Shown piece after piece: positions 24,523 to 37,665 of a DNA stretch of 64,000 bases. The notes under the pieces are model-generated. The model was not told the origin of the DNA. It searched no databases and saw only the letters and a program-made list of their open reading frames with translations. Where the stretch lies: positions 1-64,000 of the forward strand of contig JADCGQ010000009.1 in assembly GCA_020248945.1 (NCBI GenBank), written 5' to 3'. This DNA is from Rubrivivax sp. (lineage in GTDB: Bacteria > Pseudomonadota > Gammaproteobacteria > Burkholderiales > Burkholderiaceae_C). Each line of letters begins with the position of its first letter. The first letter of the stretch is position 1. The translations under genes and the position numbers were made by a program.

Positions 24523-25345
24523 GAACGGGCCCGCCTCGGGCCTGGCGGCCGTGGTGTTCGACTGGGCCGGCACGGTGGTGGACTTCGGCAGCCAGGCGCC
24601 GATGGGCGCCTTCGTCGAGCTCTTCGCCACCGAAGACGTGGAGATCACCGTGGCCGACGCGCGCGTGCCGATGGGCTTGCCGAAGTGGCAGCACATCCAG
24701 GCGCTGGGCCGTTTGCCGCGCGTGGCCGAGGCCTGGCAGCGGCGGCATGGGCGCGAGCTCAGCGATGCCGATGTCGACCGCCTGTACGAGCGCTTCACGC
24801 CGATGAACCGCGCCGCCGTGCCGCGCCACGCGCAGCTGATCGAGGGCGTTCCCACGCTGATGCGCGAGCTGCGCGAGCGCGGCCTGAAGATCGGCAGCAC
24901 CACCGGCTACAACCGCGCGATCATGGACGTGCTGGTGCCGCTGGCCGCGGCCCAGGGCTTCGTACCCGACAACCTGGTGTGTGCCGGCGACGTGAGCGAA
25001 AACCGCCCCGCGCCGTTGGGCATGTACCGCTGCTTCATCGAGCTGGGCGTGTGGCCGGCGCGGCGCGTGGTGAAGGTCGACGACACGGTGCCCGGGCTGA
25101 TGGAGGGCCGCCACGCCGGCTGCTGGACGGTGGCCGTCACGGTGAGCGGCAACGAGACCGGGCTGTCGGCCCAGGCCTGGAACGCGCTGCCGGCCGGCGA
25201 GCAGGCCACGCGCCGGGCGGTCGCGGCGGCGCGGCTGGCGGTGGCGCGCCCCGACTACACCATCGACACCGTGGCCGATCTGCCGCCGGTGCTCGACGCC
25301 ATCGAGCGCCGCCTGGCCGCGGGCGAGGGGCCACCGCCGGCCTGA
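24509..25345 (+). CDS. phnX: Phosphonoacetaldehyde hydrolase (phosphonatase)
   Basis: The ATG at 24509 has ACGGAGG upstream and lies inside the end of the FAD oxidoreductase gene. The 278-aa product is a HAD-fold phosphonatase: nucleophile D18 in FDWAGTVVD with Ala two residues later instead of Asp. The Schiff-base lysine K59 lies in MGLPKWQH of the cap, followed by GSTTGYN and KVDDTVPG. It splits phosphonoacetaldehyde into acetaldehyde and phosphate in the cytoplasm, and is the last gene of the phosphonate operon. Confidence 0.93.
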   Translation: MAGTENGPASGLAAVVFDWAGTVVDFGSQAPMGAFVELFATEDVEITVADARVPMGLPKWQHIQALGRLPRVAEAWQRRHGRELSDADVDRLYERFTPMNRAAVPRHAQLIEGVPTLMRELRERGLKIGSTTGYNRAIMDVLVPLAAAQGFVPDNLVCAGDVSENRPAPLGMYRCFIELGVWPARRVVKVDDTVPGLMEGRHAGCWTVAVTVSGNETGLSAQAWNALPAGEQATRRAVAAARLAVARPDYTIDTVADLPPVLDAIERRLAAGEGPPPA

Positions 25346-25379
25346 GTGCCCTGGGAACGGCGCCGAGGCGCGACACTCC

Positions 25380-27459
<2,080 letters not shown>

Positions 27460-27501
27460 GGACACCCATGGGGAACCGTGCCGGGTCTGTGGTGCCGAGC
27501 C

Positions 27502-28260
27502 TCAGCTGCCGTCCCCCACCGCCGGCTCGGCACCCCGCCGGAACCAGCCGGTGATCGACAGCCGCGTTCCGGTGGCGCCTGGCGCCACCACCGACACGCG
27601 GTGCGGCGCGGGCACGCGGAACAGCGACATCGTGTTGAAGCGCGGTGTCCACGCCTCGAGCAGGTCGCCCTGCGGGCTGAGGAATTCCAGCGCGCCACCG
27701 TCGGCCGCGGGCCAGTCGGTGCTGAGGTTGATGACATACGCCGCCACGCGGTTCAGGCCCTCGGCCTCGTCGTCGTGCAGGCTCAGGAAGTGCCCGGCGC
27801 GGTAACGCGTCAGCTGGCCATCGGCGAAGCGGATCTCGGGCGCGCCGAGCAGCTGCCGCGCCAGGTCGAGAAAGGCTTCGCTGCGCAGCAGCGCAAAGGC
27901 CTGCAGCAGCACGGCATCGCTCAGCTGCCCGGTGCGGCCATGGTCGACCAGCGGGTAACGCTCGAACAGGTACTGGAAGCCGCGCCCGGCTTCCTGCTGC
28001 ACCAGCTGCTCGAAGGCGGCGCGGCGGGCGGGGTCGATCTCGGCCATGGCCTCGGCATCGAAGGAACGGTGCTGGCCTTCGATGCGTGTCACCAGGGCCC
28101 AGCGCCGCCACGCGGCCATCGTGGCGTGCAGGCTCTGGGCCAGGCCGGGCTGCAGCAGCTGCGGCACGCGCACGCGGCCCTGACGCGCCAGTTCAGTGGA
28201 AAGACTGGCGATGTCGGAGCGCGGCGCGAGGAGCTCCACCGGGCTGACGGGCCCCGTCAT
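27502..28260 (-). CDS. Fe(II)/2-oxoglutarate dioxygenase (prolyl hydroxylase-like)
   Basis: The product is 252 aa. The iron triad is visible as His and Asp in LSLHDDEAEG and a distal His in VPAPHRVSVV; the 2-oxoglutarate arginine is in TRLSITGWFRR. Such P4Hc-type enzymes hydroxylate protein or small-molecule substrates. It lies 1 bp from the HAD phosphatase gene in the direction of a tal-pgi-HAD group, but with its own start, so it may be read with them. The substrate is unknown. Confidence 0.82.
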   Translation of the reverse strand: MTGPVSPVELLAPRSDIASLSTELARQGRVRVPQLLQPGLAQSLHATMAAWRRWALVTRIEGQHRSFDAEAMAEIDPARRAAFEQLVQQEAGRGFQYLFERYPLVDHGRTGQLSDAVLLQAFALLRSEAFLDLARQLLGAPEIRFADGQLTRYRAGHFLSLHDDEAEGLNRVAAYVINLSTDWPAADGGALEFLSPQGDLLEAWTPRFNTMSLFRVPAPHRVSVVAPGATGTRLSITGWFRRGAEPAVGDGS

Positions 28261-28272
28261 GGCGACACGCGC

Positions 28273-28914
28273 TCAGCCGGCCAGCCAGCCGGCCGAGCGC
28301 AGCCCGGCCTCGGCCTGCGCCGCGTGCTCGAAACGCAGCGCCTTCCACCCGGCCGCGCGCGCGGCCAAGACGTTGGGCTCGTGGTCGTCCAGGAACACCA
28401 GCTCCTGCGCGGGCGTGTCGAAGCGGTGCTGCGCGAGCGTGTAGATGGCGGGCTCGGGCTTGATGAGGTGCACGCGGCCAGAGAACACGCCGCTGTCGAA
28501 GTGCGCGAACAGGGCCGCTTCGCGCCGCTCCAGCACGTCGGCGCAGGGTGCGGGCATGTTCGACAGGTAGTGCAGCGTGTGGCCGGCCGCGCGCAGGCGA
28601 TGGATGAGTGCCACCGTCTCGGGGATCGGTTGCAGTTCGTGCGGCACGGCTTCGACCACGGCTTGCACGGCCGCCGGCGCCAACCCGGTGCGCTTGGCGA
28701 TGCGCGCCACCAGGTCGGGTGCGGCCACCACGCCGCGGTCGTAGTCGGCCCAGTCGCCGCCGTAGGCCTGGAACACCTGGCTCAGCCAATGCGCGGTGCT
28801 GGCCGCGTCGTGGGCCTGCTCGGGCAGCAGTCGCTGCAGCAGCGCGGCGGGCTGCCAGCGCAGGACCACGGCGCCAAGGTCGAAGACGATGCGCAGCGGC
28901 TGCGCAGCCGTCAT
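28273..28914 (-). CDS. HAD-family phosphatase, YihX-like
   Basis: The 213-aa product is class IA HAD: nucleophile region IVFDLGAVVLRW, motif II YLSNMP, motif III Lys in IKPEPAIY, and acidic motif IV FLDDHEPNV. YihX-type enzymes dephosphorylate sugar phosphates such as glucose 1-phosphate. Its ATG overlaps the pgi stop as ATGA, so it is translated with pgi, which suits a sugar-phosphate substrate. Confidence 0.85.
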   Translation of the reverse strand: MTAAQPLRIVFDLGAVVLRWQPAALLQRLLPEQAHDAASTAHWLSQVFQAYGGDWADYDRGVVAAPDLVARIAKRTGLAPAAVQAVVEAVPHELQPIPETVALIHRLRAAGHTLHYLSNMPAPCADVLERREAALFAHFDSGVFSGRVHLIKPEPAIYTLAQHRFDTPAQELVFLDDHEPNVLAARAAGWKALRFEHAAQAEAGLRSAGWLAG

Positions 28915-30527
28915 GCGCGGGCCCCCGTCAGGCGCTGCAGCAGCGCGGCGGTGGAGGCATCCAGTCCGTCCGTTCGGCCGCGCTCGGGCCCGTCTTGCAG
29001 GCGCGGCAGCAGCCGGCCGGCCAGCGCCTTGCCGAGCTCCACGCCCCATTGGTCGAAACTGTTGATGCCCCACAACGCGCCGCTGGTCCACACGCGGTGC
29101 TCGTACAGCGCGAGGAAGGCGCCCAGGCTCGACGGCGTCAGCGCGTCCAGCACGAAGCTGGTGCTCGGCCGGTTGCCGGGGAACGTGCGGTGCTGCGCCA
29201 GCACGGCGCGGTCGAAGCCGGCGTCGGCCGTGGGCACCGACTCGGCCGCGGCCTCGGCGGCGCTCTTGCCCAGCATCAGCGCCTGGCTCTGCGCCAGGCC
29301 GTTGGCCAGCAGCTTGGCGTGCTGGCCGGGCAGGGCGTGAGAGGGCGTCTTGACGAGGATGAACTCCACCGGGATGACCTCGGTGCCCTGGTGCAGCATC
29401 TGGAAGTACGCATGCTGGCCGTTGGTGCCCGGCTCGCCCCACACCACCGGGCTGGTGGCAAAGGGCAGGTCGCGGCCGGCGAGGTCGACGCGCTTGCCGT
29501 TGCTTTCCATCTCGAGCTGCTGCAGGTACGCCGGCAGCCGCGCCAGGCCCTGGTGGTAGGGTGCCACGCCGCGGCTGGCATAACCGTGGAAGTTGATGTA
29601 CCAGACATCCAGCAGGCCCAGCAGCACTGGCAGGTTCTGCGCCAGCGGAGCTTGTGCGAAGTGGCGGTCCATCGCGTGCGCGCCGGCCAGCAGCGCGCGG
29701 AAGTTCGCGCTGCCGATGGCGATGGCGATCGGCAGCCCGATCGCGCTCCACAGCGAGTAGCGGCCGCCGACCCAGTCCCAGAAGCCGAAGGTGGTGGTGA
29801 TGCCGAAGGCGGCAGCCGCCTTGACGTGGGTGGTGGTGGCGGCGAAGTGGCGCGCCACGTCGGTGCCGCCCTGCTGCACGAACCAGGCGCGCGCCGCTTC
29901 GGCGTTGGCCATCGTCTCCTGCGTCGTGAAGGTCTTGCTGGCGACGATGAACAGCGTGCGCTTCGCGTCCAGCCGCGCCAGCAGCGGTGCCAGGTCGTGG
30001 CCGTCGACGTTGCTGACGAAGTGCACGCGCTGGCCCGCCAGCGTGTACGACTCCAGCGCCCGCACCGCCATCGCGGGCCCGAGGTCGCTGCCGCCGATGC
30101 CGATGTTGACGATGTCGGTGATGCCTTCGTCGGTGCGCACCGCGTCGGCATACGCCAGCATGGCGTCGAGCGTGGTGTGCACCTCGTCGCTGAAGAGGCC
30201 CGCGCCGCGCGGCGCGCGCAAGGCGGTGTGCAGCACCGCGCGGCCTTCGGTGGGGTTGGCCACGGCGCCGCCGAGCATCGCGTCGCGCCGCTCGGGCAGC
30301 CGGCACTGCTGCGCCAGCTCGAGCAGGAAGTGCAGCGTGGCGGTGTCGATGTGGTTCTTGCTGAGGTCGGCAAACACCTCGGGCGCGTCGAAGGACAGCG
30401 CCGCCACGCGGCCGGCGTCGCGCGCGAAGGCCTCGCGCAGGTCGAAGTCGCGGCCGTGGGCCTGCCAGTGGCCGGCCAGTGCGGCCCAGGCGGCGGTGTC
30501 GTCGCAACGGGGGGCCGTCGGGTTCAT
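28911..30527 (-). CDS. pgi: Glucose-6-phosphate isomerase
   Basis: The product is 538 aa, of the usual length for the large bacterial form. Landmarks are [54 protein letters not shown] (with active-site Glu and His) and [13 protein letters not shown] with the C-terminal catalytic Lys. It interconverts glucose 6-phosphate and fructose 6-phosphate. Its start overlaps the tal stop (ATGA) and its stop overlaps the HAD start. Confidence 0.95.
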   Translation of the reverse strand: MNPTAPRCDDTAAWAALAGHWQAHGRDFDLREAFARDAGRVAALSFDAPEVFADLSKNHIDTATLHFLLELAQQCRLPERRDAMLGGAVANPTEGRAVLHTALRAPRGAGLFSDEVHTTLDAMLAYADAVRTDEGITDIVNIGIGGSDLGPAMAVRALESYTLAGQRVHFVSNVDGHDLAPLLARLDAKRTLFIVASKTFTTQETMANAEAARAWFVQQGGTDVARHFAATTTHVKAAAAFGITTTFGFWDWVGGRYSLWSAIGLPIAIAIGSANFRALLAGAHAMDRHFAQAPLAQNLPVLLGLLDVWYINFHGYASRGVAPYHQGLARLPAYLQQLEMESNGKRVDLAGRDLPFATSPVVWGEPGTNGQHAYFQMLHQGTEVIPVEFILVKTPSHALPGQHAKLLANGLAQSQALMLGKSAAEAAAESVPTADAGFDRAVLAQHRTFPGNRPSTSFVLDALTPSSLGAFLALYEHRVWTSGALWGINSFDQWGVELGKALAGRLLPRLQDGPERGRTDGLDASTAALLQRLTGARA

Positions 30528-31477
30528 GTGCGCAGCCCGTCGATCAGCACATCGAGCCTGGCCGCATCCACCGCAAACGCGCGGATGCCCTCGGCCAGCT
30601 TCTCGGTGGCCATGGCGTCTTCGTTCAGCGCCCAGCGGAAGCGCTTCTCGTCGTGGTGCACGGCCGGCAGCGGCAGCGCGCGCGCCGCGTCGGCGTCGAG
30701 CGCCTTGGCCAGGGGCGCCTCGCTGGCCTGCAGCGCCGCCAGCAGCTCGGGCGCGATGGTCAGCAGGTCGCAGCCGGCCAGCGCGACGATCTGCCCGGTG
30801 TTGCGGAAGCTCGCGCCCATCACCTCGGTGGCGATGCCGTGGCGCTTGTAGTGCTCGAAGATGGCGCGCACGCTTTTCACGCCGGGGTCGGCGGCGCCGG
30901 CCATCGCGGCCTCGTTCCAGGTGGCGCCGGCGGCCTTCTTGTGCCAGTCGTAGATGCGGCCGACGAAGGGGCTGATCAGGCGCACGCCCGCGTCGCCGCA
31001 GGCCACGGCCTGGCAGAAGGCGAACAGCAGGGTGAGGTTGCAGCGGATGCCGGTGCGCTCCAGCCGCTCGGCGGCGCGGATGCCCTCCCAGGTGGCCGCG
31101 ATCTTGATCAGCACGCGACCACGGCCGATGCCCGCGGCCTCGTACAGGCCGATCAGCCGCTCGGCGCGCGCCACGGTGGCCTCGGTGTCGAAGCTCAGCC
31201 GGGCATCGACCTCGGTGCTGACGCGGCCGGGCACCACCTTCAGGATCTCGCGGCCGAAGCGCACCAGCACCTCGTCGACGATGGCCTCCAGCGGCTGCGC
31301 GGCGTGCGCAGCCACGGTCTCGGCCAGCAGCGGCGCGTAGTCGGGCTGCTGCACGGCCTTCAGGATGAGGCTGGGGTTGGTGGTGGCGTCGCGCGGGGCG
31401 TACTGGGCCAGTTGCTTGAAGTTGCCGGTGTCGGCGACGACGACGGTGTGCTGCTTGAGCTGCTCGAGTTGGTTCAT
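30524..31477 (-). CDS. tal: Transaldolase
   Basis: The product is 317 aa from the ATG at 31477. The N-terminus has VADTGNF and [12 protein letters not shown], and the Schiff-base lysine K125 is in [11 protein letters not shown]; later [13 protein letters not shown] completes the TalB-type pattern. It moves a dihydroxyacetone unit between sugar phosphates in the pentose phosphate pathway. It is the first gene of tal-pgi-HAD on the minus strand, coupled by ATGA overlaps. The promoter would be in the 68-bp gap facing the divergent P/A-rich protein gene. Confidence 0.95.
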   Translation of the reverse strand: MNQLEQLKQHTVVVADTGNFKQLAQYAPRDATTNPSLILKAVQQPDYAPLLAETVAAHAAQPLEAIVDEVLVRFGREILKVVPGRVSTEVDARLSFDTEATVARAERLIGLYEAAGIGRGRVLIKIAATWEGIRAAERLERTGIRCNLTLLFAFCQAVACGDAGVRLISPFVGRIYDWHKKAAGATWNEAAMAGAADPGVKSVRAIFEHYKRHGIATEVMGASFRNTGQIVALAGCDLLTIAPELLAALQASEAPLAKALDADAARALPLPAVHHDEKRFRWALNEDAMATEKLAEGIRAFAVDAARLDVLIDGLRT

Positions 31478-31545
31478 GGCCGTGATTAAACCCGAGGCTC
31501 GGCGCTCGGCGGATACTGGCCGGGCCCGACTGCCCCACACCGCCC

Positions 31546-32619
31546 GTGTCCACCGCCGTCCTGCACGACCTGCCGATGCCCGCCCGCCTGGCCCCCTGGC
31601 CGCAGGCGAGCCGCACGACGCTCGTGCGCTGCCTGTGGCTGGCGGGGCTGCTGCACCTGTGGGCGATGCTGTGGCTGGGCAGTGCGCCCGAAGGCACGGC
31701 GCCGCCCGGCGCGGGCGTGCAGGGCCGGCTGAACGTGACGCTGCGCGGGCCGCTGGACGACGGGGCGCCGAGCGCGCCGCCGCCGCAGGCGGCTGCCGCG
31801 CCGGCGGCCGAGGCCGCGGCGCGCCTGGGCGGCCGGGTGCGCGACACGCCCTTGCCGCCCGATGCGACGACGGGCGCCGAGCGCCTGGGGCCGGCGCCGA
31901 TGACGCTGCCCATGGCGGGGCCTATGGCAAGGCAGATGGCGAGGCAGATGGCAGCGCCGCTGCCCGAGTTGCCACCTCTGCCCGCGCCCAGCCCGATCGA
32001 GGCGGCAGTGCCGCTGCCTGTGCCTCCGATCGCCTCTTTGCCGGCTCCGCTGCCTGCCGAAGGCCGGCTCGGTGCCGGCAGCCTGCAGCGCCTGCTGCCA
32101 TCGCCCGCTGCGCCGCTGGCCGCTCCTTCCGCCGCGGTGGCGCCAGCGCTGCCGGCGCTGCCCGTGGCCCCGCTGGCTGAACTCGCGGCGCCGCGGCCGG
32201 CCGTTGCGCCCACCCCGACGCCGACGCCGCTGGCCGAGCCGGCACCGGCGCCGACGCAGGCCTCCACACCCGCCGCACCCGCCGCACCTGGCCCTGAGGC
32301 CGCGCGCCCAGCGCCGGTGCCAGCCACCGACAGCGGCCCGCGCATCGGCGCCGACATCGCCGTGCCGGCCGCCGCCGCCAGCGCGCCGAAGCGGCTCAAC
32401 CTGGAGCTCGGCCGCTTGCGCGGCGGCGAGCTCTCGCGCCATGGCACCGCGGGTGTGCTGCCGGTGCTGCCGCGGCCGCCCGAGACCGACAAGCTCGCCG
32501 CCGAGATCGAAAAAGCCGCCCGCGCCGACTGCCGCAAGGCCTACGCCGGCGCCGGCCTGCTGGCCGTGGTGCCGCTGGCGATCGACGCCGTGCGCGGCAC
32601 CGCCGGCTGCAAGTGGTGA
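31546..32619 (+). CDS. Pro/Ala-rich single-span membrane protein, TonB-like layout
   Basis: The GTG at 31546 (or the ATG at 31576) follows GATACT at 31512-31517 as a -10. The 357-aa product has a cytoplasmic N-terminus, one helix ([16 protein letters not shown], about 30-46), a 230-residue Pro/Ala-rich low-complexity linker and a compact C-terminal domain with two Cys (DCRKAY and AGCKW). The layout is that of TonB or other periplasm-spanning proteins, but the TonB C-terminal motif is not visible and no ExbB/ExbD are near. Function is unknown. Confidence 0.6.
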   Translation: MSTAVLHDLPMPARLAPWPQASRTTLVRCLWLAGLLHLWAMLWLGSAPEGTAPPGAGVQGRLNVTLRGPLDDGAPSAPPPQAAAAPAAEAAARLGGRVRDTPLPPDATTGAERLGPAPMTLPMAGPMARQMARQMAAPLPELPPLPAPSPIEAAVPLPVPPIASLPAPLPAEGRLGAGSLQRLLPSPAAPLAAPSAAVAPALPALPVAPLAELAAPRPAVAPTPTPTPLAEPAPAPTQASTPAAPAAPGPEAARPAPVPATDSGPRIGADIAVPAAAASAPKRLNLELGRLRGGELSRHGTAGVLPVLPRPPETDKLAAEIEKAARADCRKAYAGAGLLAVVPLAIDAVRGTAGCKW

Positions 32620-32667
32620 CGGGCGCTGCGGCGGCGCTGGGGCGCCGTCGCTCGGCGGCTCAGCCGC

Positions 32668-34846
32668 TCAGTCGGCGGAGAGATCCACCCGGTAGGTGGT
32701 CGAGGTGCCGCTGCCCACCGCGCGCGGCGCCAGCACCAGCAGGTACACCGTCGCGGCGCTGCTGCCGCTGTTCGTCCAGTTCAGGCGGTCGGTGCCGGCG
32801 ATACCGCCGTCGCTGCCGCGCGCGATCAACTGCCGTGTGGCGTTGTACAGCTCGATGCCGTAGTTGGCACCTGCACCCGGCGTCATGGCCGCGGCCAGGG
32901 TGCGGCCGGCGGGCACGCTGAGGCGGTAGAAGTCGCGGTCACGCGGCACGCCGCGGATGTTGGGCAGCGTGGCATTCACGCGCACCGGCATCGCCGCCAC
33001 CACCGTGGCCTGCGCCAGGCTGTCGTTGGGCTCGACCTCGCCGATCTCGGGCGGCGTCGTCACCGTGATCCAGGCCGCGCTCACGGCGCCGAGCGCGCCG
33101 CTGGCATCGCGCCCGCGCACGTAGACGAGGTGGCGGCCGGCCGGCAGCCCGGTGGTGTCGATCGAGCCGGTGATGTTCTCGGTGATGGCATCGAAGCTGC
33201 CGTCGGCGGCAGCCAGCGGCCGCATGACCGCGCCGCTCTCCCAGGGCGCCAGGCCGATGCTGTACTCGGCACCGGCGATGGCCTGCACGGCCTCGGCGCC
33301 GTTGCTGTTGTTGAAGCGCGCGTCCGACACCGTGGCCGTCAGCGCCACCGGCGTGCCGGCGGCGACACCCGGTGCTTCAGCCCCGGCGGCCAGCGCCAGC
33401 GCGGTGACATCGGGCCCGGCCGGCGTGAGGTAGGGCGTGCGCACCACCTTGGCGGCGTAGATCAGCGCCGGCAGGTTGCCCGGCTTGATGGTGCTGTCGT
33501 AGACCGCGCAGCTCTGGAAGAAGCTGGTGCCGAGCTCGAAGGTGAAGGCCGCCACACCGAGCTCGCCATAGCTCGGGCCGTCGCTGGTGCCGTCGGTCGC
33601 GTACAGGCCGATGCTCTGCGTGGGCTGGTAGCCGTTGAAGAAGGCGAACTTGCGGCCCAGCGTCTGCAGCGCCGCGCCGTTGGGTGCCGGGCTGTTGGTG
33701 GTGCCCCAGGGCCACAGCACGAGCTGGCTGAAGCTGTGGATGTCGAGGTGGATGCCGCTGGTGTCGGCCGGTGCCGCGTCATTCAGACCCGGGCCGCGGC
33801 GGTCGGGCCAGAGGCTGCGGATGTAGGCCTCGATGGCCTGCGTCTCGGTTTCGCTGCCGGCGCTGGGGCCGCGGTAGTTGAGGTTGCAGGCGGTGCCGCT
33901 GGAGCCCGCGCCGCCGGTGCTGTTCCACTGGAACGTGAAGTTGCGGTTGAGGTCGACGCCGCGTGTGTTGGTGTTGGCGCAGAAGCTGTTGTTGACGTTC
34001 TTGCGCCACGACAGCCCCGTCTCGGCGCGTTTGCGGCCGTCGGGGGTTGGCGTGCAGCATCAGGTGCACCTCGTGGTGGTCGAGGATCCAGGTCGCGTCG
34101 GCGTTGACGCCGTAGCCGTCGACCAGCCAGCGCGCAAAGCTCAGCACCAGCGGGGCCGTCGTGTACTCCCGCGCATGGATGGCGCTGTTGATGAAGAGCT
34201 TGGGCTTGGTCGAGCCGCCGGCCGGCACGCGGGCGCTGTTGGTGAGCTTGAGCACGCGCAGGTCGTAGCCGCCGGCGCCTTGGGTCTTCAGCCAGGAATC
34301 GCCCGCGTCGACCCAGCTCGCCAGCAGGGGCCGCGCGGCGATCAGGCCGTCGCCCGCGGTGAAGGTTTCTTCCACCGTTTCGTAGCAGGTGTAGCCGGGG
34401 ATGCTCGTGGGCTCGGCGCTGCCCGCCACGCGCCCGGCCTGCAGCATCTGCAGCATCGTCAGCCGCTTGTTGCGCGCCGCGATGAACTCGGCCGCGCGCT
34501 CGAACCTGAAGCCGAAGGCGCGCAGGCGGTCCATCTCCTCGGCGTCGAGCTCCATCACCAGGTAGCCCTGCTCCCATTGGCTCTCCAGCAGGTTGGCGTG
34601 GAAGCTGATGGCGGCCTTGCGGCCGATCTCGCGGCTGGGGAAGTAGGCCTTCCAGAGGTTGTCCTGGCTCTTCTCGGCCTCGAGCGCCTGCAGCACCTCG
34701 GCGGGTGTCGTGGCGGCGCCGGCCAGCGCGGCGCGGCCGGCCTTGCTGTCGTGTGCGACGGCCGTGCCGGCCGTAAGCGACAGCGCTGCCAGTGACAGCG
34801 CCGCCAGCGCCAGGGGGTTGACGCCGTTTCTGGGGCGGCTGTTCAT
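32668..34846 (-). pseudogene. Secreted M14 zinc carboxypeptidase with PPC domain, broken by a +1 frameshift
   Basis: The ATG at 34846 follows AGGAGGA and opens a signal peptide (ending AVAHD). The first frame carries the M14 start: GYTCYETVEE, then INSAIHAREYTT with the first zinc His and Glu, and ends sensibly at LMLHANP. A run of five G on the plus strand (34042-34046) then shifts the frame. Removing one G restores DGRKRAETGLSWRKN and the rest of the fold: NTRGVDLNRNF, LDIHSF (third zinc ligand) and FTFELGTSFF with the catalytic Glu. A C-terminal pre-peptidase domain (about the last 110 aa) follows. Apart from this one base nothing looks decayed, so a very recent mutation or an assembly error in a homopolymer is likely. 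Confidence 0.8.
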
Positions 34847-34883
34847 TGGTTCTTCCTCCTCGTTCTGGTTTCTGGGTCGCACG

Positions 34884-36181
<1,298 letters not shown>

Positions 36182-36185
<4 letters not shown>

Positions 36186-36667
36186 GCGGCGCCTTTCGGC
36201 GGGGCCGGGTGCGTGGGGTCGATCCAGGCCACGTCGAGCGGCTTCTCGGCCGGCTCGATGTCCAGGTTGACGGCCACCGCCTCGCCGTCGCTGCGGCACA
36301 GCACGCACTCCAGCGTCTCGGTGGCGCTGGCGTTGATCTCCTGGTGCGGCACGAAGGGCGGCACGTAGATGAAGTCGCCCGGGCCGGCCTCGGCCGTGAA
36401 CTCCAGGTGCTCACCCCAGCGCATGCGCGCGCGGCCCTTGACGACGTAGATCACGCTCTCGAGCGGGCCGTGGTGGTGGGCGCCGGTCTTGGCACCGGCA
36501 TGGATGTGCACGGTGCCGGCCCACAGCTTGGCGGCGCCGACACGCGCGAAGTTGATCGCGGCCTTGCGGTCCATGCCGGGCGTCTGCGCAGTGTTCGGGT
36601 CGAGCTGGTTCGCGGGGACGACGCGCACGCCGTCGTGTTTCCAGCGGTCGGGGGTGGGGGTGTCCAT
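36182..36667 (-). CDS. Cupin-domain protein
   Basis: The product is 161 aa. Cupin motif 1 reads GAHHHGPLESVIYVVKG, with two His and a Glu as metal ligands, and motif 2 reads PGDFIYVPPFVPHQEIN with the fourth His. Single-domain cupins include isomerases and dioxygenases as well as binding proteins, so the reaction is not known. It is translationally coupled to the glycerate kinase gene. Confidence 0.82.
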
Positions 36668-36801
36668 GGGCCGTGAAGAAGAAGACGGTGAGGGACATTG
36701 TCACGCGCATGGACCGGACGAATGGGGGGTGCTTGCCTCAACTCCGGCGGCGCAAGGCCGATAGGCATGCAACACCATGCCCCCGCGCGCGACCGCCGCC
36801 G

Positions 36802-37665
36802 ATGTCCCACCGTTTCCGTCCTTTCCAGTCTGCGCTCCTGCTGTCGGGGGCGCTGGCGCTCGGGGCCTGCACCACGTCCCCTGATGACGAGCCCGCCGGC
36901 GCGCCGCGGCCCGAGACCGTGTTCGCCGTCACCGAGGCGCAGGTGCTGATCCGCTTCAATGCCGGCACGCCGCGCCAGATCGAACTGCGCCGCCCGCTCA
37001 GCGGCCTGGCCGCAGGCGAAGCGCTGGTCGGCATCGACTTCCGCGTCGCGCGCGGCGCGCTGTACGGGCTCACGTCGGCTGGCCGGCTTGTCACCATCGA
37101 CACCGCCACGGCCGCCGTCACGCCCGTGGGCAGCGCGCCTGCCGTGGCCTTGCAGGGCACGCGCTTCGGCGTCGACTTCAACCCCGCGGCCGACCGGGTC
37201 CGCGTGGTGTCGGACACCGGCCAGAACCTGCGCCTGCACCCCGACACCGGCGCGCTGGCCGCCACCGATCCCCCGCTGATGGCCGCGACGGGGGCCACCG
37301 GTGCCGGCCCGGCGCCGCGCATGGCGGGCGCCGGCTACACCTACAACAAGAAAGACGACAAGCTCACCACCAACTACGCGCTCGACATCGGCCGCGGCTG
37401 GCTCGTCACGCAGGGCTCGGTGGAAGCCACCGAGCCCGTGGTGAGCCCGAACACCGGCCGCATCTTCGATGTCGGCGCGCTGGGCACCGGCGCCGTGGAC
37501 GACGCGGCCTTCGACATCGCCGACACCGACAACACGGCGCTCGCCGCGTTGCGCCTGGGTGGCCAGACGCGCCTGTACCGCATCGACCTCGCCACCGGCC
37601 GCGCCACGCTGCTGGGCCGTGTAGCAGACGGGAGCCCACTGCGTGGCCTGGCCATCCAGCCTTGA
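36802..37665 (+). CDS. DUF4394-type lipoprotein
   Basis: The ATG at 36802 opens a lipoprotein signal with lipobox LGAC (Cys23). The 287-aa mature protein is a beta-propeller-like fold with DUF4394 features: FNAGTPRQIELRRPLSGL, LVGIDFRVARGALYGLT, FGVDFNPAADRVRVVSDTGQNLRL and YTYNKKDDKLTTNYALD. Function is unknown. The gene overlaps the following cupredoxin gene by 23 bp and is the first of a three-gene unit. Confidence 0.82.
   Translation: MSHRFRPFQSALLLSGALALGACTTSPDDEPAGAPRPETVFAVTEAQVLIRFNAGTPRQIELRRPLSGLAAGEALVGIDFRVARGALYGLTSAGRLVTIDTATAAVTPVGSAPAVALQGTRFGVDFNPAADRVRVVSDTGQNLRLHPDTGALAATDPPLMAATGATGAGPAPRMAGAGYTYNKKDDKLTTNYALDIGRGWLVTQGSVEATEPVVSPNTGRIFDVGALGTGAVDDAAFDIADTDNTALAALRLGGQTRLYRIDLATGRATLLGRVADGSPLRGLAIQP

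Noticed and set aside
28273-30507. An apparent HAD-Pgi fusion in one long minus-strand frame
   Set aside because: The upstream part is a shadow of pgi in another frame. The HAD gene has its own ATG at 28914 overlapping the pgi stop.
31546-32619. The P/A-rich protein as TonB
   Set aside because: The C-terminal domain lacks the TonB signature and no exbB, exbD or receptor gene is adjacent.
34042-34046. Programmed frameshifting in the M14 carboxypeptidase gene
   Set aside because: The run of five C on the coding strand is not a known slippery heptamer and no stimulatory stem is obvious; a simple indel explains it better.
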